A stretch of DNA of 10,217 bases, taken from the NCBI GenBank assembly GCA_027067235.1, contig JALXFQ010000453.1, forward strand, positions 1 to 10,217, written 5' to 3'. A model generated the notes under the pieces. That model saw only the letters and a program-made list of their open reading frames with translations, did no database searches and had not been told where the DNA came from. Both the position numbers and the translations under genes were made by a program. Below are positions 1 through 6,911 of the stretch, piece by piece (the first letter of the stretch is position 1; each line of letters begins with the position of its first letter). The stretch comes from Gammaproteobacteria bacterium. GTDB lineage: Bacteria; Pseudomonadota; Gammaproteobacteria; QOAV01.

Positions 1-1290
<1,290 letters not shown>

Positions 1291-1349
1291 GTGGGATTCT
1301 TGGCCTAGGGGTATACGCAGGCGAGGCCGTTCAAAGCCGGGTTCAGAGC

Positions 1350-1363
1350 GGCGCCGGGGCGCC
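1350..1363. repeat. GC-rich inverted repeat in the gyrA leader
   Basis: The arms GGCGCC and GGCGCC surround a GG spacer, giving a perfect 6-bp inverted repeat about 60-75 nt upstream of the gyrA start codon, inside the predicted leader RNA. The RNA could form a tight hairpin, although a two-base loop would force the innermost pairs open. No U-tract follows on the minus strand, so it does not look like an intrinsic terminator. Confidence 0.35.
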
Positions 1364-1405
1364 TTTCAGCAAAGAGTTTCCTGTCACCATAAAACGCGTG
1401 TTTTT

Positions 1406-1421
1406 CGCTATGCATAAAGCG
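1406..1421. repeat. Palindrome at the predicted gyrA transcription start
   Basis: The core TATGCATA (1409-1416) is a perfect 8-bp palindrome, flanked by CGC on the left and GCG on the right at nearly symmetric positions. It lies where transcription from the predicted gyrA promoter would begin, so it could be an operator or simply the start of the leader. The function is inferred from position only. Confidence 0.3.
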
Positions 1422-1425
1422 CCGG

Positions 1426-1434
1426 ATTCTACCA
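1426..1434 (-). promoter_or_regulatory. Extended -10 promoter for gyrA
   Basis: On the minus strand the sequence TGGTAGAAT is a TGn extended -10 element with a hexamer matching TATAAT at five of six positions. No good -35 hexamer sits 16-18 bp upstream; TTGGCG is present but only 13 bp away. Extended -10 promoters often lack a -35, so this is consistent. Transcription would start near 1418-1420 and leave a leader of about 130 nt before the gyrA ATG at 1290. Placement between mtnA and gyrA supports the role; no start site is proven. Confidence 0.55.
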
Positions 1435-1453
1435 TGAATCAAACCGCCAAGTC

Positions 1454-1478
1454 GCCCGTTTCGAGCGTGAAAACAGGC
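1454..1478 (-). terminator. Weak hairpin just after mtnA
   Basis: Two bases after the mtnA stop (1481-1483) the minus strand reads GCCTGTTT, a nine-base loop, then AAACGGGC. This is an 8-bp stem with one G-U pair. It is not followed by a run of T, so it is not a canonical intrinsic terminator; it may protect the mtnA 3' end or assist Rho-dependent termination before the gyrA promoter. Confidence 0.25.
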
Positions 1479-1480
1479 CG

Positions 1481-2575
1481 TTATTGGGGCGATTTCTGCA
1501 GCACATCCCGCATTCGTTTCGCATCGGGATGTTTTACCACGCCGGCCTCGGTGACAATGGCCGAAATCAGCGCTGCGGGAGTGACATCAAAAGCCGGATT
1601 CCAGGCGCGGAAACCCTGCGGCGCAACGGCTTTGTCCTGATAGCGGGTGATTTCGCTGGAGGCGCGCTGTTCAATGGGGATGTCAGCGCCACTGGCTGTT
1701 TTCCAGTCGATGGTGCTGAGCGGCGCCACTACCATGAATCTGACCTTGTGGTGGTGCGCTGACACGGCGTGAGCGTATGTGCCGATCTTGTTCGCCACAT
1801 CGCCATTGGCGGCAATGCGGTCAGCGCCGACAATAACCCAGTCTATGGCGCCATCGCGCATCAGGGCGGCGCTGGCGCCCTCGACGATGAGTTGCGCATC
1901 GATATGCGCCTTTTGCAGTTCCCAGGCAGTGAGCCGCGCGCCCTGCAGCCAGGGCCGGGTTTCGCTGGCGAATATGCGGGACAAACGCCCCAGGGCATGG
2001 GCCATGCGTATCACGCCAAGGGCTGTGCCTATGCCGCCGGTGGCCAGGCCGCCGGTGTTGCAGTGGGTGAGCACGCCGGAGCAGGGATCGATCAGCGCCG
2101 CGCCCAGTTCCGCCATTTTGCGGTTGGCGGCTATATCGTCCTCATGCATGCTCCGGGCTTCCGCCACGGCGGCCTGCACCAGGGCGCTGCCGTTCAGGCC
2201 CTGCGCCAGCGATCGCTGCACCAGCGCCATCATGCGCTGGATCGCCCAGCGCAGATTGATGGCGGTGGGGCGGCTTTGTTCCAGCATGGCCATGTCCCGG
2301 GCGAAACCCTGTTGCCAGTCCTTGCCCGCCTGAAGCCGTTGTTGCAGGCTGAGAACAGCGCCATAGGCGGCGCTGATGCCGATGGCCGGCGCTCCACGCA
2401 CCACCATGTCGGCGATGGCGCGCGCGGTATCGGATACCGTGGTCAGTTCCAGATAGCTTTCCCTGCCGGGCAGCAGCCGCTGATCCAGCAGCACCAGTTT
2501 GTCGTCGCGCCACGCGATGGCGGAAAAAGCGTCGTCCAGCGTCAAACCGCCCTTGTTGCCATTGTTGCTTGCCAT
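1481..2575 (-). CDS. mtnA: S-methyl-5-thioribose-1-phosphate isomerase (MtnA)
   Basis: MtnA isomerises the aldose 5-methylthioribose-1-phosphate to the ketose 5-methylthioribulose-1-phosphate in methionine salvage; it is cytosolic. The 364-residue protein has the usual family length. Visible family signatures are GAPAIGISAAYG (61-72), RPTAINLRWA (102-111), THCNTGGLATGG (170-181) with the probable catalytic Cys172, ASETRPWLQGARLTAWEL (203-220), VGADRIAANGDVANKIGTY (249-267) with the probable catalytic Asp252, and the C-terminal PAFDVTP. These separate it from the related eIF2B-alpha proteins. The start chosen is ATG 2575-2573. A second in-frame ATG at 2590-2588 would add five residues and touch the mtaD start. 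An AAGAG lies only 2 nt before the 2575 ATG, so initiation looks weak. The gene diverges from mtaD, which supplies an earlier step of the same pathway, and gyrA follows downstream. Confidence 0.95.
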   Translation of the reverse strand: MASNNGNKGGLTLDDAFSAIAWRDDKLVLLDQRLLPGRESYLELTTVSDTARAIADMVVRGAPAIGISAAYGAVLSLQQRLQAGKDWQQGFARDMAMLEQSRPTAINLRWAIQRMMALVQRSLAQGLNGSALVQAAVAEARSMHEDDIAANRKMAELGAALIDPCSGVLTHCNTGGLATGGIGTALGVIRMAHALGRLSRIFASETRPWLQGARLTAWELQKAHIDAQLIVEGASAALMRDGAIDWVIVGADRIAANGDVANKIGTYAHAVSAHHHKVRFMVVAPLSTIDWKTASGADIPIEQRASSEITRYQDKAVAPQGFRAWNPAFDVTPAALISAIVTEAGVVKHPDAKRMRDVLQKSPQ

Positions 2576-2581
2576 TACTCT
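2553..2581 (+). promoter_or_regulatory. Possible mtaD promoter inside the mtnA start region
   Basis: TTGTTG (2553-2558) and TACTCT (2576-2581) are separated by 17 bp. The -10 has only the T1, A2 and T6 consensus bases. If used, transcription would begin at about 2588, next to the mtaD ATG at 2589, giving an almost leaderless message. This would fit the absence of a Shine-Dalgarno sequence upstream of mtaD. The match is weak and the call is mainly positional. Confidence 0.25.
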
Positions 2582-2588
2582 TGCGCCC

Positions 2589-3926
2589 ATGAAAAAGACT
2601 GTTGATTTGAGAATTGATGCGGACTGGATTGTACCGGTGGAACCGCTGGGAGTGGTACTGCAACAGCACGCCATTTTGGTGCACGAGGGCAGAATATCGG
2701 CTTTATTGCCCCGTTATGCGGCCGATGCCGGTTATGACGCTGCAGAAACCGTGGACTTGCCTGGCCATGTGCTGTTTCCCGGCCTGGTCAATGCCCATAC
2801 CCATGCCGCCATGAGCCTGCTACGGGGGCTGGCTGACGATCTGCCCCTGATGGACTGGCTGAATCGGCATATCTGGCCGGTGGAAAGCGCCTTCGTGTCA
2901 GCGGATTTCGTGCGCGACGGTACGCAGCTCGCCATTGCCGAAATGCTCTGCGGCGGCACCACCTGTTTCAACGACATGTATTTTTTTCCCGATGTCACCG
3001 CCCGGGTTTGCCTCAACAGCGGCATGCGCGCCGTGGTCGGCCTTATCGTGATCGACTTTCCCTCGGCCTGGGCCAGCGACTGGCGCGACTATCTGGGCAA
3101 GGGACTGGAACTGCATGCATCTCTGCGCGATACCAGCCTGGTATCCTGCGCCTTCGCGCCCCACGCGCCCTATTCGGTTTCCGATGAGCCGCTGGCTGAA
3201 ATTGCCCGCCTTGGCACCGAGCACAATCTGCCCGTGCATATCCATGTTCACGAAAGCGCCGACGAAATACGCTCTTCTGTCGAGCAATACGGCATGCGAC
3301 CTCTGGCCCGGCTCGAGCGGCTGGGTCTGATCAACCAACATCTGCTGGCGGTGCATGGCTGCCATCTTGATGCTGCCGAACAGGCCCTGCTGGCGCAGAA
3401 ACAGGTCCACGTTGTGCATTGCCCACAGTCGAATATGAAGCTGGCCAGCGGCTTCTGCCCGGTCGCAGGCCTGCTGGACCAGGGCGTTAACGTGGCGCTG
3501 GGCACCGATGGCGCCGCCAGCAACAACGACCTGGACCTGCTGGGCGAAATGCGCAGCGCGGCTTTTCTGGCCAAGGGCGTGAGTGGCAACCCCACCACCC
3601 TGCCTGCGCACCAGGCCCTGCGCATGGCCACGCTATGCGGCGCCCGGGCGCTGGGGATGGGTGACGAAATCGGCTCGTTGACCGTTGGCAAATGGGCGGA
3701 CATGGCGGCGCTGGATTTGCGCGCCCTGAATACCCAGCCGGTCTACGATCCGGTTTCGCAGCTGGTGTACTCGGCGTCGGCCCGGCAGGTGCAGCATGTC
3801 TGGGTGGCTGGCCGGCAGCTGTTACGTGGTGGCGAGCTGACAACGCTGGATGCAGACAAAGTCATTGGCACGGCGCAGGCCTGGCGCGCTAGAATAGCTG
3901 AAAATCTTGCGGGGAATCGCACATGA
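2589..3926 (+). CDS. mtaD: 5'-methylthioadenosine/S-adenosylhomocysteine deaminase (MtaD, amidohydrolase)
   Basis: This is a zinc amidohydrolase of the MTA/SAH deaminase family. It removes the 6-amino group of methylthioadenosine, giving methylthioinosine, and often also acts on S-adenosylhomocysteine. The protein has 445 residues, a normal length. Visible metal and substrate positions are NAHTHAAMSLLRGLADD (68-84; Zn ligands His70 and His72), HIHVHES (217-223; probable Zn ligand His219 with Glu222), AVHGCHL (254-260; His256) and LGTDGAASNN (304-313; Zn ligand Asp307). The C-terminal GSLTVGKWADMAALD returns the chain to the beta-sandwich typical of the superfamily. The N-terminus (DWIVPVEP) fits family members starting at ATG 2589; a longer in-frame start at 2499 would lie in mtnA antisense and adds no family sequence. 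No Shine-Dalgarno precedes the ATG. The stop overlaps the ubiG start (ATGA). Guanine or cytosine deaminase relatives are less likely given the MTA-salvage neighbour mtnA. Confidence 0.93.
   Translation: MKKTVDLRIDADWIVPVEPLGVVLQQHAILVHEGRISALLPRYAADAGYDAAETVDLPGHVLFPGLVNAHTHAAMSLLRGLADDLPLMDWLNRHIWPVESAFVSADFVRDGTQLAIAEMLCGGTTCFNDMYFFPDVTARVCLNSGMRAVVGLIVIDFPSAWASDWRDYLGKGLELHASLRDTSLVSCAFAPHAPYSVSDEPLAEIARLGTEHNLPVHIHVHESADEIRSSVEQYGMRPLARLERLGLINQHLLAVHGCHLDAAEQALLAQKQVHVVHCPQSNMKLASGFCPVAGLLDQGVNVALGTDGAASNNDLDLLGEMRSAAFLAKGVSGNPTTLPAHQALRMATLCGARALGMGDEIGSLTVGKWADMAALDLRALNTQPVYDPVSQLVYSASARQVQHVWVAGRQLLRGGELTTLDADKVIGTAQAWRARIAENLAGNRT
3911..3916 (+). promoter_or_regulatory. Ribosome-binding site of ubiG
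   Basis: GGGGAA lies 6 nt before the ubiG ATG at 3923, inside the last codons of mtaD. With the ATGA overlap it supports translational coupling and fixes the ubiG start. Confidence 0.6.
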
Positions 3927-4636
3927 ACACACAACAGGCGCAAAACGTCGATCGGCAGGAACTGCACAAATTCGACGCCGGCGGACGCTGGTGGGATCAG
4001 CAGGGGCCGTACCGGACCCTGCATCAGATCAATCCGTTGCGCCGTGACTGGATCGTTGCTCGCAGCGGGCCGCTGAAAGGACTGAAAGTGCTGGATGTGG
4101 GTTGCGGCGGCGGCATACTGGCCGAATCGCTGGCGCTGAAAGGCGCCACCGTTACCGGCATTGATCTGGGACAGGGCCAGATAGAGGCGGCGCGCGCCCA
4201 TGCCCGGGACGCCGGTCTGGAGGTGGATTATCAGCTCATATCGGTGGAAGACATGGCCGCCGGGCGCGCGGGTGAATTCGATGTTGTGACCTGCATGGAA
4301 ATGCTTGAACACGTGCCCGATCCGGAATCGGTGATCGACGCCTGCGCCAGGCTGGTCAGTGGGCAGGGACATGCGTTCTTTTCCACATTGAATCGCAATC
4401 CGAAATCCTGGCTGCTGGGCGTGGTCGCCGCCGAATACGTGCTGCGCATGGTGCCTGCCGGCACGCATGAGTATGCGCGATTCATTCGACCGTCCGAACT
4501 GGGGCACTGGCTGCGCAATGCGGGTCTGGGACTGGAGGACATGGCGGGCATCGAATACCAGCCCCTGCAGCGCTCTTTCCGGCTCAGCGACAACGTCGAT
4601 ATCAACTACATGGTTCATGCCCGGCCAAAGCCATAG
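3923..4636 (+). CDS. ubiG: Ubiquinone biosynthesis O-methyltransferase (UbiG)
   Basis: UbiG is the SAM-dependent methyltransferase that carries out both O-methylations in ubiquinone synthesis (first on the 3-polyprenylcatechol-type intermediate, last on demethylubiquinone); it associates with the inner membrane. The 237-residue length is typical. Landmarks in order are the N-terminal FDAGGRWWDQQGPYRTLHQINPLR (split here only by position, 17-40), SAM motif I LDVGCGGGILAE (57-68), the acidic residue Asp81 ending the second strand, CMEMLEHVPDPE (124-135), and the segment 155-193 with STLNRNPKSWLL and GTHEYARFIRPSEL that in E. coli UbiG is linked to membrane-lipid contact. It shares ATGA with mtaD and is followed by a gene starting 20 bp before its stop, so all three are probably cotranscribed. 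The UbiE-type C-methyltransferase is excluded by the Asn-Pro-Lys-Ser region and the THEY motif. Confidence 0.96.
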   Translation: MNTQQAQNVDRQELHKFDAGGRWWDQQGPYRTLHQINPLRRDWIVARSGPLKGLKVLDVGCGGGILAESLALKGATVTGIDLGQGQIEAARAHARDAGLEVDYQLISVEDMAAGRAGEFDVVTCMEMLEHVPDPESVIDACARLVSGQGHAFFSTLNRNPKSWLLGVVAAEYVLRMVPAGTHEYARFIRPSELGHWLRNAGLGLEDMAGIEYQPLQRSFRLSDNVDINYMVHARPKP

Positions 4637-5192
4637 GGCATTTCTGGATGAGCGCCTGAAGCAGGCGGACAGCGCATGGCGCTACAGTCTGCTGTTTTCT
4701 CCTGCGCGCATGCAGGCGGCATTGCGTTCTGTCTATGTGTTTTATCTGCAGCTGGAAGACATACTCTGCCGCAGCAGCGACGCCGATCTGCGCGCCGCCA
4801 GACTGGACTGGTGGCGGCAGGAACTGGAAGCCGCCGGCAGCGGCCTGGCGACTCACCCGGTTACGCAGTCCTTGCCGCAGGGCGTATTACAGTCGCTGGC
4901 AACGGCGTTGCTGGCAGGTCGAGCCGGCGGCGGTCTTTTCACTGCTGTTCAGCAACTCGGCAGGCTTAAGCCGGATGACGCCGTTTTCGAAGCCGGTCAA
5001 CGCTGGTATCAGCTGCGCAGCGCCCGTTTGCGCGGGAATACGGTGAATGCCGGATCCGTTTCGGCATTTGGCAGCAGTCTGGTGCGTCCGCTTGCCGTGC
5101 TGGCAGAGCATACCCGCCGTTATGATCTGCATCAGGCCGGATTCGGCCCGCTGCTGTTTGCATGGCGGGTGGCGCGCCGATCAGACACGTAA
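4617..5192 (+). CDS. Short squalene/phytoene-synthase-like protein (SQS_PSY fold, probably non-catalytic)
   Basis: The 191-residue product resembles the N-terminal part of the squalene/phytoene synthase family, including NDUFAF6-type relatives: RYSLLFSPARMQAALRSVY (22-40) is followed by FYLQLEDI (42-49), RLDWWRQELEAA (62-73) and THPVTQSL (79-86). The first aspartate-rich motif is degraded (Glu47, Asp48 and a distant Asp55 instead of DDxxD), and I find no second QLxNxLRD-like motif, so prenyl-diphosphate condensation is doubtful. Family members are usually 240-290 residues, so the middle or end appears shortened; the tail FGPLLFAWRVARR still looks like a family C-terminus. The start is ATG 4617, overlapping ubiG by 20 bp; no strong Shine-Dalgarno is visible, suggesting coupling. 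There is no transmembrane segment. The 3' end overlaps rsd by 12 bp. A role in quinone or respiratory-complex assembly is inference from ubiG proximity and the NDUFAF6 likeness only. Confidence 0.7.
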   Translation: MPGQSHRAFLDERLKQADSAWRYSLLFSPARMQAALRSVYVFYLQLEDILCRSSDADLRAARLDWWRQELEAAGSGLATHPVTQSLPQGVLQSLATALLAGRAGGGLFTAVQQLGRLKPDDAVFEAGQRWYQLRSARLRGNTVNAGSVSAFGSSLVRPLAVLAEHTRRYDLHQAGFGPLLFAWRVARRSDT

Positions 5193-5738
5193 ACCGTTAC
5201 TTTCGGCCAGTTTTCGCGGCAGCGGATTGGTTCCACGCCGGCACTGCATCATGCTGATCAGCAGCTTGTTTTCCTGCTCGATACGGGTTGCCAGAGCTTC
5301 GCCCAGCATCGACAGCCGGGCCTCCAGATCCTCATGTCGCCGGATTTTTTCGTCGGTATCGTAAATGTCGTTGAAGGCCAGCGCTTTGTGCGTGGTATCG
5401 AGAATATCCGGGAAAGTGGTTTTGGCGGTTATGATGGCCTGCTGGCGGCGTTCTTCGCCATTTTCGATGCGGTTATAAAGCTCAAAATGGCCCAGGGCAA
5501 TATAGTCGATCAGCGACTGACAGAACGATTTCAGTTTTTCGGCGACTGGCGCATCGTTGCCGAAAGGCTCCAGCCCCGCCAGTTCCCAATATTGTGTCAG
5601 CACCCGTTTGCGCCGCTCAATCAGTTCATTGACCACACGTATTGTGTTGGTGCGGCGATCCGGGCCGCGCTGAATCCTGCCCCGGCCTTTGGCGTTCTCA
5701 CCCATGGCTGTTTTGCCCTCTTTATTAATGTTATCCAT
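5181..5738 (-). CDS. rsd: Regulator of sigma D, Rsd/AlgQ family anti-sigma70 factor
   Basis: Rsd (AlgQ in Pseudomonas) is a small helical cytosolic protein that binds the housekeeping sigma factor RpoD and shifts RNA polymerase towards alternative sigma factors. Family patterns visible are the NELIERRKRVLTQYWELAG helix (37-55), FCQSLIDYIALGHFELYNRI (72-91), the central AFNDIYDT (121-128), and LGEALATRIEQENKLL (145-160), closely parallel to E. coli Rsd. The full frame from ATG 5738-5736 gives 185 residues; an internal ATG at 5705-5703 gives 174, nearer the roughly 155-160 typical of the family. GGA is 8 nt before the first ATG and AGAGG 11 nt before the second, so the start is unresolved. The basic N-terminus (GRGRIQRGPDRR) is unlike E. 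coli. Transcribed alone from an AT-rich upstream region; convergent with the squalene-synthase-like gene. Confidence 0.88.
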   Translation of the reverse strand: MDNINKEGKTAMGENAKGRGRIQRGPDRRTNTIRVVNELIERRKRVLTQYWELAGLEPFGNDAPVAEKLKSFCQSLIDYIALGHFELYNRIENGEERRQQAIITAKTTFPDILDTTHKALAFNDIYDTDEKIRRHEDLEARLSMLGEALATRIEQENKLLISMMQCRRGTNPLPRKLAESNGLRV

Positions 5739-5759
5739 AAGATAATTCCATTATCTAAT
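5737..5759. repeat. Operator-like palindrome at the rsd start
   Basis: An AT-rich imperfect palindrome has 10-bp arms with one mismatch around a 3-bp centre. The inner arms AGATAAT (5740-5746) and ATTATCT (5750-5756) are perfect, with TCC between them, and the outer AT/AT pairs also match. It begins within the first candidate rsd start codon (5738-5736). As DNA it could be a repressor operator; as RNA it would place the GGA of the ribosome site in the loop and the AUG at the stem foot. Confidence 0.5.
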
Positions 5760-5768
5760 TGTTTTATA

Positions 5769-5798
5769 AGAATAACCAACCTGCAGTGGCCTCGTCAA
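5769..5798 (-). promoter_or_regulatory. Sigma70-like promoter of rsd
   Basis: On the minus strand TTGACG (5798-5793, five of six consensus) is followed after 18 bp by TATTCT (5774-5769, four of six). Transcription would start around 5762, about 25 nt before the first rsd ATG, so the palindrome at 5737-5759 would fall in the first transcribed bases. Alternative -10-like AT-rich hexamers overlap further down (TTATAA, GATAAT), so the exact -10 is uncertain. Confidence 0.45.
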
Positions 5799-5833
5799 GG
5801 GACAGGAAAAAGCATTGCCGGTTTTCCTTCCGA

Positions 5834-5866
5834 GGCGGGGCTGCCGGACAAACAGCCGTGCCCGCC
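5834..5866 (-). terminator. GC-rich hairpin between rluB and rsd
   Basis: Outer arms GGCGGG (5834-5839) and CCCGCC (5861-5866) and inner arms GCTG (5840-5843) and CAGC (5853-5856) can pair, with a four-base bulge on one side and a nine-base loop. It sits about 75 nt past the rluB stop, where the operon must end before the rsd promoter. No T-run follows immediately, so it is at best an imperfect terminator. The rest of the 5739-5942 gap shows no open frame that I would call a gene. Confidence 0.3.
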
Positions 5867-5942
5867 CGATGGCCCGATTATCCACCATGTGTTGACAAAG
5901 TGCGAGCCGCGCCTGCACGCCATCAGCAACGCCGCAGCAACA

Positions 5943-6911
5943 TCAGCGTTGTTTGCGATTGGCACCGTACAGCGGCTTGCGGGACCTGCGGCGGGCGGGG
6001 TCCGGCAGCGAAACCGTAACGCCAGCCAGTTCCGCCAGGGATGTTACTGCGCCGGGGTCCAGTTCCTGCCATTTTCCCGGTCGCAGCGAGCGCAGCAGCG
6101 GGATATTGCCATAGCGGATGCGGACCAGCCGGCTGACGGTGGCGCCTGCGCGGCTCCACAAGCGCCTGACTTCGCGATTCCTGCCCTCTTTGATGACCAC
6201 GTGGTACCAGTGATTGGCGCCAGTGCCGCCGGCATCGTGAATGGCGTCGAACTTCGCCTCGCCGTCTTCCAGTTTGACGCCTTGCTGCAGCTGTTCCAGG
6301 TCTTGCGGCGAGATATCGCCCAGCACCCGCACGGCATATTCGCGTTCAACACCGGACGAAGGGTGCATCAGGGCGTTGGCCAGTTCGCCATTATTGGTGA
6401 ACAGCAGCAGGCCGGAAGTATTCAGATCCAGCCGGCCGATGGCGATCCAGCGCCCGTGCGGGATGTCATCAAATACGCTGGGACGCCCTTCGGGATCATT
6501 GCGGCTGACCAGTTTGCCTTCCGCTTTGTGGTAGGCCAGCACCCGGGTCGGGGCGTCGGCTTGTGGCTGCAGGATGATGCGCCCGTTGACCAGAACCTTT
6601 TGATCATAGCTGACGCGGTCCCCCAGCACGGCGGTTTTTCCGTCCACGCTGACCTTGCCTGCTGTAATGAGTTTCTCCATGGCGCGGCGCGAGCCCATGC
6701 CGGACTCGGCTAACAGCTTTTGCAGTTTGACCGTTTTTCCGGGTTCAGCCTTCGCTGCCGGCTGTTTCGCTTTGCCCGGATGAGCCGCTGATGTCGTCCG
6801 CTTGTGTACTGCCTTCCTGGCTGGATGCCTGTTGCTCTTGCGTTTTTTCGGCAACGATTTCCAGACGTTTTTTCCCGGGCTGCGTTTCTCCGTTTTGTTT
6901 GGCCTGCTCAT
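5943..6911 (-). CDS. rluB: 23S rRNA pseudouridine(2605) synthase (RluB)
   Basis: RluB converts one uridine of 23S rRNA helix 93 (2605 in E. coli) to pseudouridine during large-subunit maturation. The 322-residue protein has an S4 RNA-binding domain (about 61-108, with KLQKLLAESGMGSRR), then the RsuA/RluB catalytic domain: GRLDLNTSGLLLFTNNGEL (159-177) with catalytic Asp162, HPSSGVEREYAVRV (183-196) and KEGRNREVRRLW (241-252). RluB is chosen over RsuA, RluE and RluF from the overall pattern and the scpB neighbour. Residues 1-55 form a strongly basic tail (18 Lys/Arg, one Glu) absent from the S4-proximal start of E. coli RluB. The ATG at 6911-6909 lies inside scpB; AAGAG is 7 nt upstream. The only other early start is TTG codon 20, also inside scpB, because codons 56-71 offer no start. 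A basic C-terminal tail (ARRRSRKP) ends the protein. Confidence 0.93.
   Translation of the reverse strand: MSRPNKTEKRSPGKNVWKSLPKKRKSNRHPARKAVHKRTTSAAHPGKAKQPAAKAEPGKTVKLQKLLAESGMGSRRAMEKLITAGKVSVDGKTAVLGDRVSYDQKVLVNGRIILQPQADAPTRVLAYHKAEGKLVSRNDPEGRPSVFDDIPHGRWIAIGRLDLNTSGLLLFTNNGELANALMHPSSGVEREYAVRVLGDISPQDLEQLQQGVKLEDGEAKFDAIHDAGGTGANHWYHVVIKEGRNREVRRLWSRAGATVSRLVRIRYGNIPLLRSLRPGKWQELDPGAVTSLAELAGVTVSLPDPARRRSRKPLYGANRKQR

Noticed and set aside
1769..2605. 278-codon plus-strand open frame opposite mtnA
   Set aside because: Antisense shadow of a conserved enzyme gene; no recognisable domain or ribosome site.
2628..2633. TACAAT on the minus strand as an mtnA -10
   Set aside because: Five of six consensus, but no -35 at the right distance and it lies in conserved mtaD codons (DWIVP); possible but not supported enough to annotate.
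3743..4618. 291-codon minus-strand open frame across mtaD and ubiG
   Set aside because: Opposite strand of two genes with intact catalytic motifs; no family features.
5892..5897. Perfect TTGACA on the plus strand in the rluB-rsd gap
   Set aside because: No -10-like hexamer follows at 16-18 bp (GC-rich GCACGC), and there is no plus-strand gene downstream.
5334..6713. 459-codon plus-strand open frame across rsd, the intergenic gap and rluB
   Set aside because: It lies antisense to two well-supported genes and crosses the rsd promoter; the composition is that of an antisense shadow.
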